A stretch of DNA of 14,801 nt from Acidobacteriota bacterium (GCA_003224195.1 QHYP01000154.1:25963-40763); one strand, 5' to 3'. Shown: positions 8,313 through 14,377, counted from the first letter of the stretch. Numbers and translations are program-made. The notes: generated from the letters alone by a model not told the origin.

Positions 8313-8352
8313 ATAGAAAAATGAATTTTTCTTGACAAATTCATTTTTCTAT
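8313..8352. repeat. Perfect 16-bp AT-rich inverted repeat
   Basis: The left arm ATAGAAAAATGAATTT (8313-8328) and right arm AAATTCATTTTTCTAT (8337-8352) are exact reverse complements around the 8-nt spacer TTCTTGAC. The arms are about 12% G+C in an otherwise high-GC region. It starts about 35 nt past the stop of the serine hydrolase gene. No T-tract flanks it on either strand, so it is not a standard terminator. On the plus strand it contains TTGACA and TATAAA, but only 12 nt apart, too close for a normal sigma70 promoter. Its function is unknown. Confidence 0.9.
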
Positions 8353-8387
8353 AAAAGGAGAAGGGTTCCGCCGGAAAAATCGGGCGC

Positions 8388-10304
8388 TTATTTCTCGGGA
8401 AGGCGGTTGGCGATGAAGTCGGCGATGCGTTGGGCGGCGGGAGGATCCATGTTCGCCAGCACGGCGATGACGTAGCCGGACTCGGGGTATATCTCCAAGT
8501 CGCCATTCATCCCCGGCGCGCCGCCACCGTGGCCGAAGCTGCGGACGCCGTGAACGTTTCGATCCATGAAACCGTAGGCGTACTTGGCGCCGTTTGGAGT
8601 GTCTACTTTGCCGCTGGTGAGCAACTTCGAGTAGTGGGCATCCAACAGCGTATGATTTTCCAGCGCGTTGGCGAATCGCAGAAGATCCTCGACCGTCGAA
8701 TAGCCTCCTCCCGCGGAAGTTCCGCGGTAAGGAAGTGTGTCCGTGTTGGGACGCCAGGTTTTGCCGCCGCCGAATTTCGTATAGCCAATCGAGCGCTCTG
8801 GCACGACTTCGTCTTCCGATAGCGAGCCGGTGGAAGTCATCCCGGCCGGCTTATAGACGTAATCTTGCACGTATTCATAGTAATTCTTCCCTGTCACCCC
8901 TTCGATCACGACGCCCAGCAACAAAAAGCCATAGTTGCTGTATTCCCAGCGGCTGCCCGGCTCAAAGGCCAATCCGCGCTTCCCGTAGAGTTTGACGTAG
9001 TCCTGCAAGGTGCGGAGTTCCAAACGATGCGCATCAAACTCGGGTCCGAAGAAATCGCCGGTGCCGCCGGTGTGCGTCAGAAGATGATGGATCGTCACCT
9101 TGGAAGCGAGATCCTTGTTCGGATAGTCCGTGAGGTATTTTCCGATTGGGTCGGTCAGCTTGATCTTACCGGCTTGCGCGAGCTGCAGCACGGCCACGGC
9201 AGTGAACATTTTGTTCATCGAGCCGATTCGAAAGCGGGTGGTAAGTTTGTTGGGAATCTTTTTCTCACGATCGGCCAGTCCATACGCTCCTGAGAACAAG
9301 GGTTTGTCCTTCTTGGCCACCAGGACGGCGCCGGCAAAGCGGTCCGCAGCGACACGTTTTTCGAGCTCGGCGCGAAGGGCCGCCAGGGCCGCGCCTTCGT
9401 TCATGCGCGGCATCGGGAAATCGGGCGGCCGCGCAATTAGCTGCAGATCCAGCCGGGTGATGCGGTGCAGCTCGTCAGGCTCTACCTCGATAACGAAGCG
9501 GGCGAATTGATCGGAATCGCGCTCCTGAACGATACCCGTGAACCGGGTCGAGGAGGACTCTTCCGGCTTCCTGAGTTCGAAGCCGCCCGTCATCTCGCGG
9601 AAGTTCAGTTCCTGATCAATATTTGCCGCGCGCGACGGATAGTTCTTTTCAAGGAAGCGAAGGAGGCTGGCGCGGTCACCGCTGTTGAAGGCATCGAGCC
9701 AGGCTGAAAACTGCCGGGCCGGCGGAGTATCCGGAATTTGCGGTTGGGCCGCCAAACCGCTCTGACCGTTGATTTGTTCTTCCCCGCCGTTATCCGTAGC
9801 GCCGCTCGCCCCCAAGTTTTCTCCTGCCCGGACGCCGAGGTCCGAAGCAAAGCCCTGAGAACGAGAGCCGGCGAACGCCTGACTATGTGCCGAATTTCCC
9901 GTTGCGACGGAAAAGCGCCGTAGTGGCGTCGTGTTCCCCGCGTGGGAAGCGGCTACAGAAACTGCCGCGAGAAAGAGAAGCGAGATCAGGCTTCCTTGCA
10001 TGATTCTCGACGCGGGCAAGGGCGTCTCCGGAACGGCGATGTGCTCCCAAGCGAACAACCCCGGTATCAGACCAGGCGAGCGCGCTAGAGCAATTTCGCC
10101 AAGCAGGAATTTCTGCAATGCCCAGCGGACCAGCCACTGACGCGCGAGCGACGCGAGGCCGTCGGCGAATAGCCGGACCACTCCCTCCCTTGCCGCAGCT
10201 TCATCGAATATGCATAACATCTGCTGGGCGAATTGCCGTTGGAAGGAAGGCGGGTGCAGGCGAAGCAGACATCGGTAGAGAAAACGCGGGAGAGAACGAG
10301 GCAT
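8388..10304 (-). CDS. Membrane-anchored serine hydrolase (class C beta-lactamase fold) with ADOP-like N-terminus
   Basis: The 638-residue protein has four parts. Residues 1-95 (FLYRCLLRLHPPSFQRQFAQ onward) resemble the N-terminal domain of acidobacterial ADOP/MacB-type permeases that sit next to PadR regulators. Residues 102-121 form a membrane segment. A low-complexity linker is followed by a domain at about 198-290 (FSAWLDAFNSGDRASLLRFL...) seen in related hydrolases. Residues 305-638 form a beta-lactamase/PBP4*-like domain with the nucleophile motif SMNK (Ser362, Lys365), YSN (Tyr455) and HGGG (592-595) in place of KTG. The active site is probably periplasmic, acting on a peptide, ester or D-amino-acid substrate that cannot be predicted. 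The gene overlaps padR by 1 nt (TGATG), so the two are co-transcribed and translationally coupled. Confidence 0.9.
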   Translation of the reverse strand: MPRSLPRFLYRCLLRLHPPSFQRQFAQQMLCIFDEAAAREGVVRLFADGLASLARQWLVRWALQKFLLGEIALARSPGLIPGLFAWEHIAVPETPLPASRIMQGSLISLLFLAAVSVAASHAGNTTPLRRFSVATGNSAHSQAFAGSRSQGFASDLGVRAGENLGASGATDNGGEEQINGQSGLAAQPQIPDTPPARQFSAWLDAFNSGDRASLLRFLEKNYPSRAANIDQELNFREMTGGFELRKPEESSSTRFTGIVQERDSDQFARFVIEVEPDELHRITRLDLQLIARPPDFPMPRMNEGAALAALRAELEKRVAADRFAGAVLVAKKDKPLFSGAYGLADREKKIPNKLTTRFRIGSMNKMFTAVAVLQLAQAGKIKLTDPIGKYLTDYPNKDLASKVTIHHLLTHTGGTGDFFGPEFDAHRLELRTLQDYVKLYGKRGLAFEPGSRWEYSNYGFLLLGVVIEGVTGKNYYEYVQDYVYKPAGMTSTGSLSEDEVVPERSIGYTKFGGGKTWRPNTDTLPYRGTSAGGGYSTVEDLLRFANALENHTLLDAHYSKLLTSGKVDTPNGAKYAYGFMDRNVHGVRSFGHGGGAPGMNGDLEIYPESGYVIAVLANMDPPAAQRIADFIANRLPEK

Positions 10305-10657
10305 CAGGCTCTCCTTGTCTTGAGTTCGCGTAAATGCGCCCTGGCTTCGCGGAGCACGCCTTGCAGTCGTGCGACCTCCGCCGAGAGCACGCCGCGCCCC
10401 AAAGCTTTCAGCCGATAGTAGCGCCGCCTGGGGTCGTCCACCGAAGAGCGGTGCGCGGTTTCTTCAACCAAGCCTTGTAGCATCAGTTTTTTCAGGTTGT
10501 CGTAGAGCGTACCCGGCCCAAGTCTGTATTGCCCCCCTGACTGACGAGCAACCTCCTGCATGATTCCGTAGCCATGCAGGTCGTCGCCGGCAAGCGCAAG
10601 CAGAACATGCAATGCCGCCGGAGATAAAGGGAGGAATCGGCCGACATCCAGTTTCAT
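10304..10657 (-). CDS. PadR-family transcriptional regulator
   Basis: This is a 117-residue winged-helix repressor of the short PadR (PF03551) type. Residues 13-60 (SPAALHVLLALAGDDLHGYG ... GPGTLYDNLKKLMLQGLVEE) are the classic helix-turn-helix with the HGYGI and TLY signatures. DDPRRRYYRLKALGRG (75-90) is the wing, and the C-terminal helix mediates dimerisation. PadR proteins usually repress their own operon and a nearby membrane or efflux gene, released by small ligands or lipophilic stress. Here it overlaps the serine hydrolase start by 1 nt, and its promoter lies within a palindrome that is a likely operator. The ATG at 10657 is supported by the family N-terminus. GGAG lies 7 nt upstream but would fall before the predicted transcription start. 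Confidence 0.95.
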   Translation of the reverse strand: MKLDVGRFLPLSPAALHVLLALAGDDLHGYGIMQEVARQSGGQYRLGPGTLYDNLKKLMLQGLVEETAHRSSVDDPRRRYYRLKALGRGVLSAEVARLQGVLREARAHLRELKTRRA

Positions 10658-10660
10658 AGT

Positions 10661-10684
10661 CGGACTCCGATATATCGGATTCCG
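10661..10684. promoter_or_regulatory. Palindromic operator, probable PadR binding site
   Basis: A 24-bp near-palindrome (22 of 24 positions symmetric) has the perfect 14-bp core TCCGATATATCGGA at 10666-10679. It ends 3 nt before the padR start codon and covers the -10 box. PadR dimers bind such AT-centred inverted repeats, so autorepression is the simplest reading. The assignment to this PadR is inferred from position. Confidence 0.75.
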
Positions 10685-10697
10685 AGGGATCTGTCAA
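10669..10697 (-). promoter_or_regulatory. Sigma70 promoter of the padR-serine hydrolase operon
   Basis: On the minus strand the perfect -35 box TTGACA (10692-10697) and the -10 box TATATC (10669-10674) are spaced exactly 17 nt apart. The -10 box is the centre of the palindrome, so repressor and RNA polymerase would exclude each other. The expected start near 10662 leaves about 5 nt of leader before the ATG at 10657. Confidence 0.75.
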
Positions 10698-10782
10698 GCG
10701 GAATGCATCAACGCAACCAACAAGGGCGCAATGTGCAAGTCCGTGCAACCTTCAGCGCCGGGCACTTCGTAACACCGCGCAC

Positions 10783-10818
10783 TTATTCGGTGGAGACGAG
10801 GCGGGCGATGGCGTCGTC
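10783..10818 (-). pseudogene. Remnant repeating the C-terminal coding end of the neighbouring gene
   Basis: This 36-nt stretch reads DDAIARLVSTE-stop on the minus strand. The intact gene next to it ends DDAIARIVSAL-stop at 10856-10891. Eight of eleven residues agree while the codons differ mostly at third positions, which looks like an old coding duplication. It has no start, no supporting upstream sequence, and is in another frame. It may be the trace of a lost tandem paralogue. Confidence 0.4.
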
Positions 10819-10834
10819 CCCGCAAAGCGCGGGG
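10818..10834. repeat. GC-rich hairpin
   Basis: CCCCGC / GCGGGG form a perfect 6-bp stem around AAAGC, downstream of the HEASH protein gene. No T-tract follows on the minus strand, so termination activity is uncertain. It lies between the gene end and the repeated tail at 10783-10818. Confidence 0.5.
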
Positions 10835-10855
10835 TAAACTCCGTCATAGTTTGCG

Positions 10856-11944
10856 CTAAAGAGCGGACACAATACGAGCAATCGCGTCGTCGAAGTCGGC
10901 TTTGCCATCGAGGTAGGGTTGCCAGAATTGTTCGAGGGCGCGCTGATAGCCGGCCCAGCCGCGCTTATAAAGACCTTCGCGCACGGCATAGGGCACGTAG
11001 GCCGTGGAATTTGGCGCGTTGGGCAAGCCGGGCGCGCTCGACGTGGCAGTGGCGCCGGTCGCAGCTGGGGCGTCGCTCGCGCTTGCGGGCGGTGGCTGGA
11101 TCAACTGTTTGATGACTTCGCCGGTGGTGTAAAAGAGCAGCGCGTGCCAGAGGTCGCGGGGAATGGGCTTGCCGAGCTGGCGGCATTCGCGCAGGATGGC
11201 GAGCTCGACCGGCCCGGCGAGGCCGTGAGACGCCTCGTGGAAGAGGATTTCGAGCGCGGCGAGGCCTTGATTGCGGGGATCTTCGCTCGATATGGTGACG
11301 CGGAGCGGGTCGAGCGTGGTGTAAGCGCCGGCCCAGTTGGCGTAGGCGCAGATGTCCACGCGGATTTTTTCGCGCGGCCACTTGGCCTGATAGATCTCCG
11401 CGAGGCGCTGGGCCAGGCCGACGCCGTTCTGGCGCACCAGGGGAGCCGCCTGGGCGATCCAGCGGCGGTTGTCGCGGTCGTGCTGCGGCCACCAGTGCGC
11501 CCGATAGACGAGCGCAGCCGCTTCGAGAGCCCGGGTGAGCGCCGGAGGAAATTCCGCGTCGCAGTCCTTCGTAGTTTTACCGGAAAGCTCGGCGCAGTTT
11601 TCGAGATCGCTGAGCTTGTCCTTCACCGCGCCAAGGTCGGAATTGAAGGCGAGGTCGGTATCGGCGAAGTTCGCCGAGTAATAGCGAACCGCTGCTTCCC
11701 AGGCGGCGCGCTCCGCAGGGGAGAGTTCTGCTGCGGCCGGAGCGGGCGGCACGGCGGATTTCGAATCTTTCGCGTCGCGCCGCTGGCGGGCCTGCTGGTA
11801 GAGGAAGTGATGAAGATTGATCCAGAAGCCGCTGTGGAACTCAAAGACGGGAAGTGGAGCGGCGCCGGCCTGAAGCGGCCCGGTGGGCGCGGATAGGATG
11901 ACACTCGGCGCGAACAGAAGAAGAGCGAGGGCGGAGCGGCGCAT
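10856..11944 (-). CDS. Exported protein with HExxH metallopeptidase-like motif
   Basis: With the ATG at 11944 this is a 362-residue protein starting MRRSALALLLFAPSVILSA, a clear signal peptide. I do not recognise a named family. An early aromatic block (FEFHSGFWINLHHFLY, 35-50) is followed by an Ala/Pro-rich stretch. The core carries FHEASHGL (235-242), an HExxH zinc site with His236 and His240. Glu276 (TTGEVIK), 36 residues later, is a plausible third ligand as in gluzincins. Two cysteine pairs (117/128 and 199/254) might form disulfides in the periplasm. A Ser/Ala/Pro linker (284-312) precedes a helical tail. An in-frame GTG at 11983 would put 13 basic residues before the signal peptide and is less likely. 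Peptidase activity is inferred from the motif only. Confidence 0.8.
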   Translation of the reverse strand: MRRSALALLLFAPSVILSAPTGPLQAGAAPLPVFEFHSGFWINLHHFLYQQARQRRDAKDSKSAVPPAPAAAELSPAERAAWEAAVRYYSANFADTDLAFNSDLGAVKDKLSDLENCAELSGKTTKDCDAEFPPALTRALEAAALVYRAHWWPQHDRDNRRWIAQAAPLVRQNGVGLAQRLAEIYQAKWPREKIRVDICAYANWAGAYTTLDPLRVTISSEDPRNQGLAALEILFHEASHGLAGPVELAILRECRQLGKPIPRDLWHALLFYTTGEVIKQLIQPPPASASDAPAATGATATSSAPGLPNAPNSTAYVPYAVREGLYKRGWAGYQRALEQFWQPYLDGKADFDDAIARIVSAL

Positions 11945-11956
11945 GGTGGAGAGTCG

Positions 11957-11985
11957 ATAGTAGCGCCGAGCGCCTTGGCGCACAA
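11957..11985 (-). promoter_or_regulatory. Candidate promoter for the HEASH protein gene
   Basis: On the minus strand, TTGTGC (11980-11985) and TACTAT (11957-11962) have a 17-nt spacer. The predicted start near 11950 leaves about 6 nt before the ATG at 11944, which has no Shine-Dalgarno sequence. Both boxes match consensus only moderately. Confidence 0.35.
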
Positions 11986-12030
11986 ACCCGTCTGGATGAG
12001 ATTCGGAGAACTTGCGAAAGAGAAAAGAGT

Positions 12031-12345
12031 TTAGCTGACGCTGACGGTGGCGAGCCAGCCATCGAGCAATGCTTGCTGGTCGGGGGAAAAATTCGTGAAT
12101 GCCACGCCCATGCCGAGTCCCTGGCTCGAGTAAATCACCACGGCGCCGGTTTGGAATATTTCATCGCTGTGCTTGAGACGCACCACGATCTTCGTTCCTT
12201 TCGGCGAGGGGGTAATGGTGTCAATGTAACAGCCGAGACGGCTGACGTCGGAAGTCCGGCCGCTGAGCTTCGCACCGGTCTCCACTTCGGTGACTTCCGC
12301 CTCGAGACTGACAGGATAGCGAGGCGCTCTGCGCCGTTCGAGCAT
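12031..12345 (-). CDS. PilZ-domain protein, copy 1
   Basis: This 104-residue cytoplasmic protein is a single PilZ domain (PF07238), the usual c-di-GMP receptor fold. Both ligand motifs are present: RRAPR (RxxxR, residues 5-9) and DVSRLG (DxSxxG, 33-38), followed by beta-strand segments ending in GLGMGVAF. C-di-GMP binding is therefore plausible. It probably works as a small adaptor for motility, pili or secretion. The ATG at 12345 has GGGAG about 10 nt upstream. It lies 149 nt after a paralogue (copy 2) that is about half identical and must come from tandem duplication. Downstream, 86 nt separate it from the HEASH gene. Confidence 0.92.
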   Translation of the reverse strand: MLERRRAPRYPVSLEAEVTEVETGAKLSGRTSDVSRLGCYIDTITPSPKGTKIVVRLKHSDEIFQTGAVVIYSSQGLGMGVAFTNFSPDQQALLDGWLATVSVS

Positions 12346-12398
12346 GGCTCAGTATCTCCCGATGCCACCATCCCGCTGAGGAACGAGAAGGCGGCGGG

Positions 12399-12411
12399 AC
12401 CGCGCAGCGGT
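12399..12411 (-). repeat. Leader hairpin of PilZ copy 1
   Basis: ACCGC / GCGGT with a 3-nt loop lies about 55 nt upstream of the ATG at 12345. The other PilZ copy has a longer hairpin with the same stem core in its leader, and both leaders also share the 10-mer AAGTCTGAAT (plus-strand 12441-12450 and 12931-12940). Confidence 0.4.
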
Positions 12412-12494
12412 TCATCGCCGCAGGAAAGATGCCCTGCCCCAAGTCTGAATCGGAAACGCGGGTTGCGGAAAATTCATTCGGGACGAGCGGCGAA

Positions 12495-12821
12495 TCAGCT
12501 AACGACGCCAGCGGCGAGCCAGCGGTCCAGCAGCTCTTGCTGGTTAGCGGGAGTGTCCAAGAACGCCACGCCCATGCCGAGTCCCGGGCTGACGAAAACG
12601 ACTCTCGCGTTGGTCTGAAAAGTTTCGCCACCGTGGGAGAGCCGGAGCTCGAGCGGCGTTCCCGCGAGTGAAGGATTGAGCGTGTCGATGTAGCAGCCGA
12701 AGCGGCCGATGTCCGAAGCGCGGCCGTTGAGTTTCGTACGGGTTCCGAGGACGATGAATTCCGCCGTGAGGACGAGAGGGTACCGCTGGGCCCGGCGCCG
12801 TTCTTTCGTCACGTTCGGCAT
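12495..12821 (-). CDS. PilZ-domain protein, copy 2
   Basis: This 108-residue protein is a second single PilZ domain. RRAQR (residues 9-13) keeps the RxxxR motif, but the second motif reads DIGRFG (37-42), with Gly in place of the conserved Ser. C-di-GMP affinity may therefore be reduced or lost. The rest aligns with copy 1 without gaps (GCYIDT, ETFQT/EIFQT, GLGMGVAF, QQxLLDxWLA). I chose the ATG at 12821 because GAGGGA lies 7 nt upstream and the sequence before it (back to 12944) looks non-coding. Divergence of the ligand motif in one of two tandem copies suggests different roles. Confidence 0.92.
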   Translation of the reverse strand: MPNVTKERRRAQRYPLVLTAEFIVLGTRTKLNGRASDIGRFGCYIDTLNPSLAGTPLELRLSHGGETFQTNARVVFVSPGLGMGVAFLDTPANQQELLDRWLAAGVVS

Positions 12822-12855
12822 CTCCCGGTCCCTCGGGCAAATCTGAGAGACCTGT

Positions 12856-12872
12856 CGACCGCTTCGCGGTCG
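12856..12872 (-). repeat. Leader hairpin of PilZ copy 2
   Basis: CGACCGC / GCGGTCG is a perfect 7-bp stem with a 3-nt loop, 35 nt upstream of the ATG at 12821. It may be a 5'-leader structure or part of an operator. It shares its ACCGC/GCGGT core with the hairpin before copy 1. Confidence 0.5.
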
Positions 12873-12947
12873 CGCATAAAGGCAAGGGTGGGGGCCGCAT
12901 CGAGATCCCCCTGAATGACTATCTACATCTAAGTCTGAATGCAATCC

Positions 12948-12997
12948 GCCGTTTACGGAAGGGGCGTTCAGGGGACCGCTGCCAATGCGTAAACGGC
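12948..12997. repeat. Perfect 10-bp inverted repeat with 30-nt spacer
   Basis: GCCGTTTACG (12948-12957) and CGTAAACGGC (12988-12997) are exact reverse complements. The element starts 8 nt after the stop of the pilin-like gene and precedes the PilZ copy 2 leader. The spacer is long for a terminator and no T-tract follows. It could be a structured RNA end or a split protein-binding site. Confidence 0.6.
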
Positions 12998-13004
12998 AAA
13001 GGGA

Positions 13005-13991
13005 TTACTCTACGCGAGGATCGGAGGGCCCGGCTAGGGCGCCCTGGCGGTCGGCTCCATGAATGAAACCATTTTCGTCGACGAAAAATGACCGGCGTCC
13101 TGTTGTGCCGTAAACCAGCGGCGTCGCGGCCAATGCGTATCTCGCTGGCGCGCCGACGGCGCTTGCGCCGACAATGACGTAGCGAAAGGTGTAGCCGCTC
13201 TTCGATCCGGCAGCGAGTTCGGCATCGACGAGCCCAGCGGCCGCGCTTGTGGACGCTCCTTTCGCCGGCGGGCCGAGATTCGAGAGGCTCCCCGGCAACT
13301 TCGTGTACGTCCGACGATAAGTTTCGATGGCTTTCGCCACCTCTTTGAGCGTCCGGATGGCGTCGCGCTCGTTTTGGTCCATGGAGGCGCGGTTCCATTC
13401 GATTTCGAGCGAGGGCAAATCGAGCAGGAGCAGGCCGACGGAAAGGAGTTTCCAGCCGCCGGAATCGTGCACGAGGCCGATCTGGATTTCGCGGGCGTCG
13501 GGGCTGGCGTCGTCGTTGTTGTTTGTGACCGCGGAGCGGTCAGCCGCGTTGCGGATCTCGAGCGGCAGAAATGCAAGATTGTCTTCCGTGACGGGCCCGC
13601 CGATGCGCATCTCCGTAGCCAGCGCCGGGCCTTCACAGCGAACCGTGGGCCGGCCGGCCTCGTTTGTCGTGACGCTGGGCTTGCCCGGCTCATCGAGGAG
13701 CACGAGGCGCTTCATGAGCGCCACGCGGGCGGCGGCGGTGAGATGAGCGAAGGATTGGGCATTGCGCGAGGTGAGAAACTTCGCAAATCCTTCTTCGCTT
13801 TGCGAGCAGGCCGCGGAAAGAAGATCGCGGAGCGCGGCCACGGGTGTGCCGGGAGATGCTTTCGTCAGATTGGGTGACGAGAGCGCGGGGCTTTTTTCTT
13901 GCGCGCGGGCGCTGCTGCCTGCGCAGGCAAACAGAGCGAGGAGCGCAAGGATGGCGCCCCGACTGGCCAAGAACTTCTTCGTTCGCTGCAT
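13005..13991 (-). CDS. Exported protein with pseudopilin-like C-terminal domain
   Basis: The 328-residue protein starts MQRTKKFLASRGAILALLAL and has a signal peptide, probably cleaved after SSARA (residue 30). Residues 45-195 form a domain I do not recognise. Residues 205-310 resemble the soluble part of type II secretion or type IV pilin-like proteins: a helix NERDAIRTLKEVAKAIETYR, then KLPGSLSNLG, GYTFRYVI, ARYALAATPLVYGTTGRRSF and the closing FFVDENGFIHG. The prepilin N-terminus (Gly-Phe-Thr-Leu/Ile-x-Glu) is missing, so it would be a periplasmic protein rather than a filament subunit. The ATG at 13991 has AAAGGA 8 nt upstream, within the end of the preceding receiver gene, 4 nt after its stop. 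The two are translationally coupled. Confidence 0.8.
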   Translation of the reverse strand: MQRTKKFLASRGAILALLALFACAGSSARAQEKSPALSSPNLTKASPGTPVAALRDLLSAACSQSEEGFAKFLTSRNAQSFAHLTAAARVALMKRLVLLDEPGKPSVTTNEAGRPTVRCEGPALATEMRIGGPVTEDNLAFLPLEIRNAADRSAVTNNNDDASPDAREIQIGLVHDSGGWKLLSVGLLLLDLPSLEIEWNRASMDQNERDAIRTLKEVAKAIETYRRTYTKLPGSLSNLGPPAKGASTSAAAGLVDAELAAGSKSGYTFRYVIVGASAVGAPARYALAATPLVYGTTGRRSFFVDENGFIHGADRQGALAGPSDPRVE

Positions 13992-13995
13992 TGCG

Positions 13996-14346
13996 TCATT
14001 CCTTTGCCGCTGAGAGAATCGCCGCCAGATTCTGCGTGAAGCTCGAGCGGGGCAGCACTTCGTCGCAGCCCGCGGCCCGTGCGCGCTCGGCCAGCCCGGT
14101 TTGCACGTGCGAGAGGAATGCCACCACGCGAACACAGTTTCCTGCCGCGCGCAGGCGTGCGACGGCCTCGACCGGGTGGCCTTTTGCGTTGAGGTCCACG
14201 ATCACCAGGCCCGGCGAGGAAGCCAGATTCGCAAGCAGCGCCTCGGGAGTGGCAGCGAAATTGAGTTCCACGCCGAGCTGACGCGCCGTCTCCGCGAGCT
14301 TCATCTGAAAAATCATATCGTCCACCAACGCGGCGACCCTGGCCAT
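13996..14346 (-). CDS. Degenerate stand-alone receiver-domain protein
   Basis: A 116-residue protein fits the CheY-like alpha/beta receiver pattern with no output domain. It has acidic Asp9/Asp10 after strand 1 (ALVDDMIF), a possible phospho-acceptor Asp51 (LVIVDLN), a Ser79 (VVAFLSH) at the switch position, and G-x-D-E-V-L-P-R near the end. There the usual invariant Lys is Arg100, so phosphorylation or signal relay may be altered. The ATG at 14346 has GGAGG 9 nt upstream. The longer open frame to 14487 crosses the divergent promoter region and is unlikely. It is coupled to the pilin-like gene and no histidine kinase is nearby. Confidence 0.8.
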   Translation of the reverse strand: MARVAALVDDMIFQMKLAETARQLGVELNFAATPEALLANLASSPGLVIVDLNAKGHPVEAVARLRAAGNCVRVVAFLSHVQTGLAERARAAGCDEVLPRSSFTQNLAAILSAAKE

Positions 14347-14377
14347 GTTTTCTGTCCTCCGGCAGCGGTAAGTCACT

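Larger units (their letters stand above)
7944..8387. other. 444-nt non-coding gap between the serine hydrolase and mqnD
   Basis: I see no credible gene here. The right end holds the AT-rich inverted repeat at 8313-8352. Three imperfect 8-nt units (GGGACGTT, GGGACATC, GCAACATT) sit at 8141-8164. The part near 7944-8100 must hold the mqnD leader and promoter. TATGTT around 8087-8092 on the minus strand is a possible -10 box, but no good -35 box accompanies it. A 62-codon plus-strand open frame (8147-8335) has no homology I recognise and runs into the hairpin, so I do not call it a gene. Confidence 0.6.

Noticed and set aside
8147..8335. A 62-codon plus-strand open frame next to the AT-rich repeat
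   Set aside because: It has no family resemblance, its last codons lie in the inverted repeat, and its start has no convincing ribosome-binding site.
8333..8360. TTGACA followed by TATAAA and AAGGAG on the plus strand, resembling a promoter plus ribosome-binding site
   Set aside because: The boxes are only 12 nt apart, no start codon follows AAGGAG at a usable distance, and the downstream strand is antisense to the serine hydrolase gene.
12346..12494. A c-di-GMP riboswitch upstream of the PilZ genes
   Set aside because: The leaders are short and contain only simple hairpins. I could not find the GEMM-type core or a tetraloop-receptor arrangement.
12221..12631. A minus-strand open frame of 136 codons spanning both PilZ genes
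   Set aside because: It is in another frame across the two PilZ genes and the gap between them. The PilZ frames have clear motifs and ribosome-binding sites.
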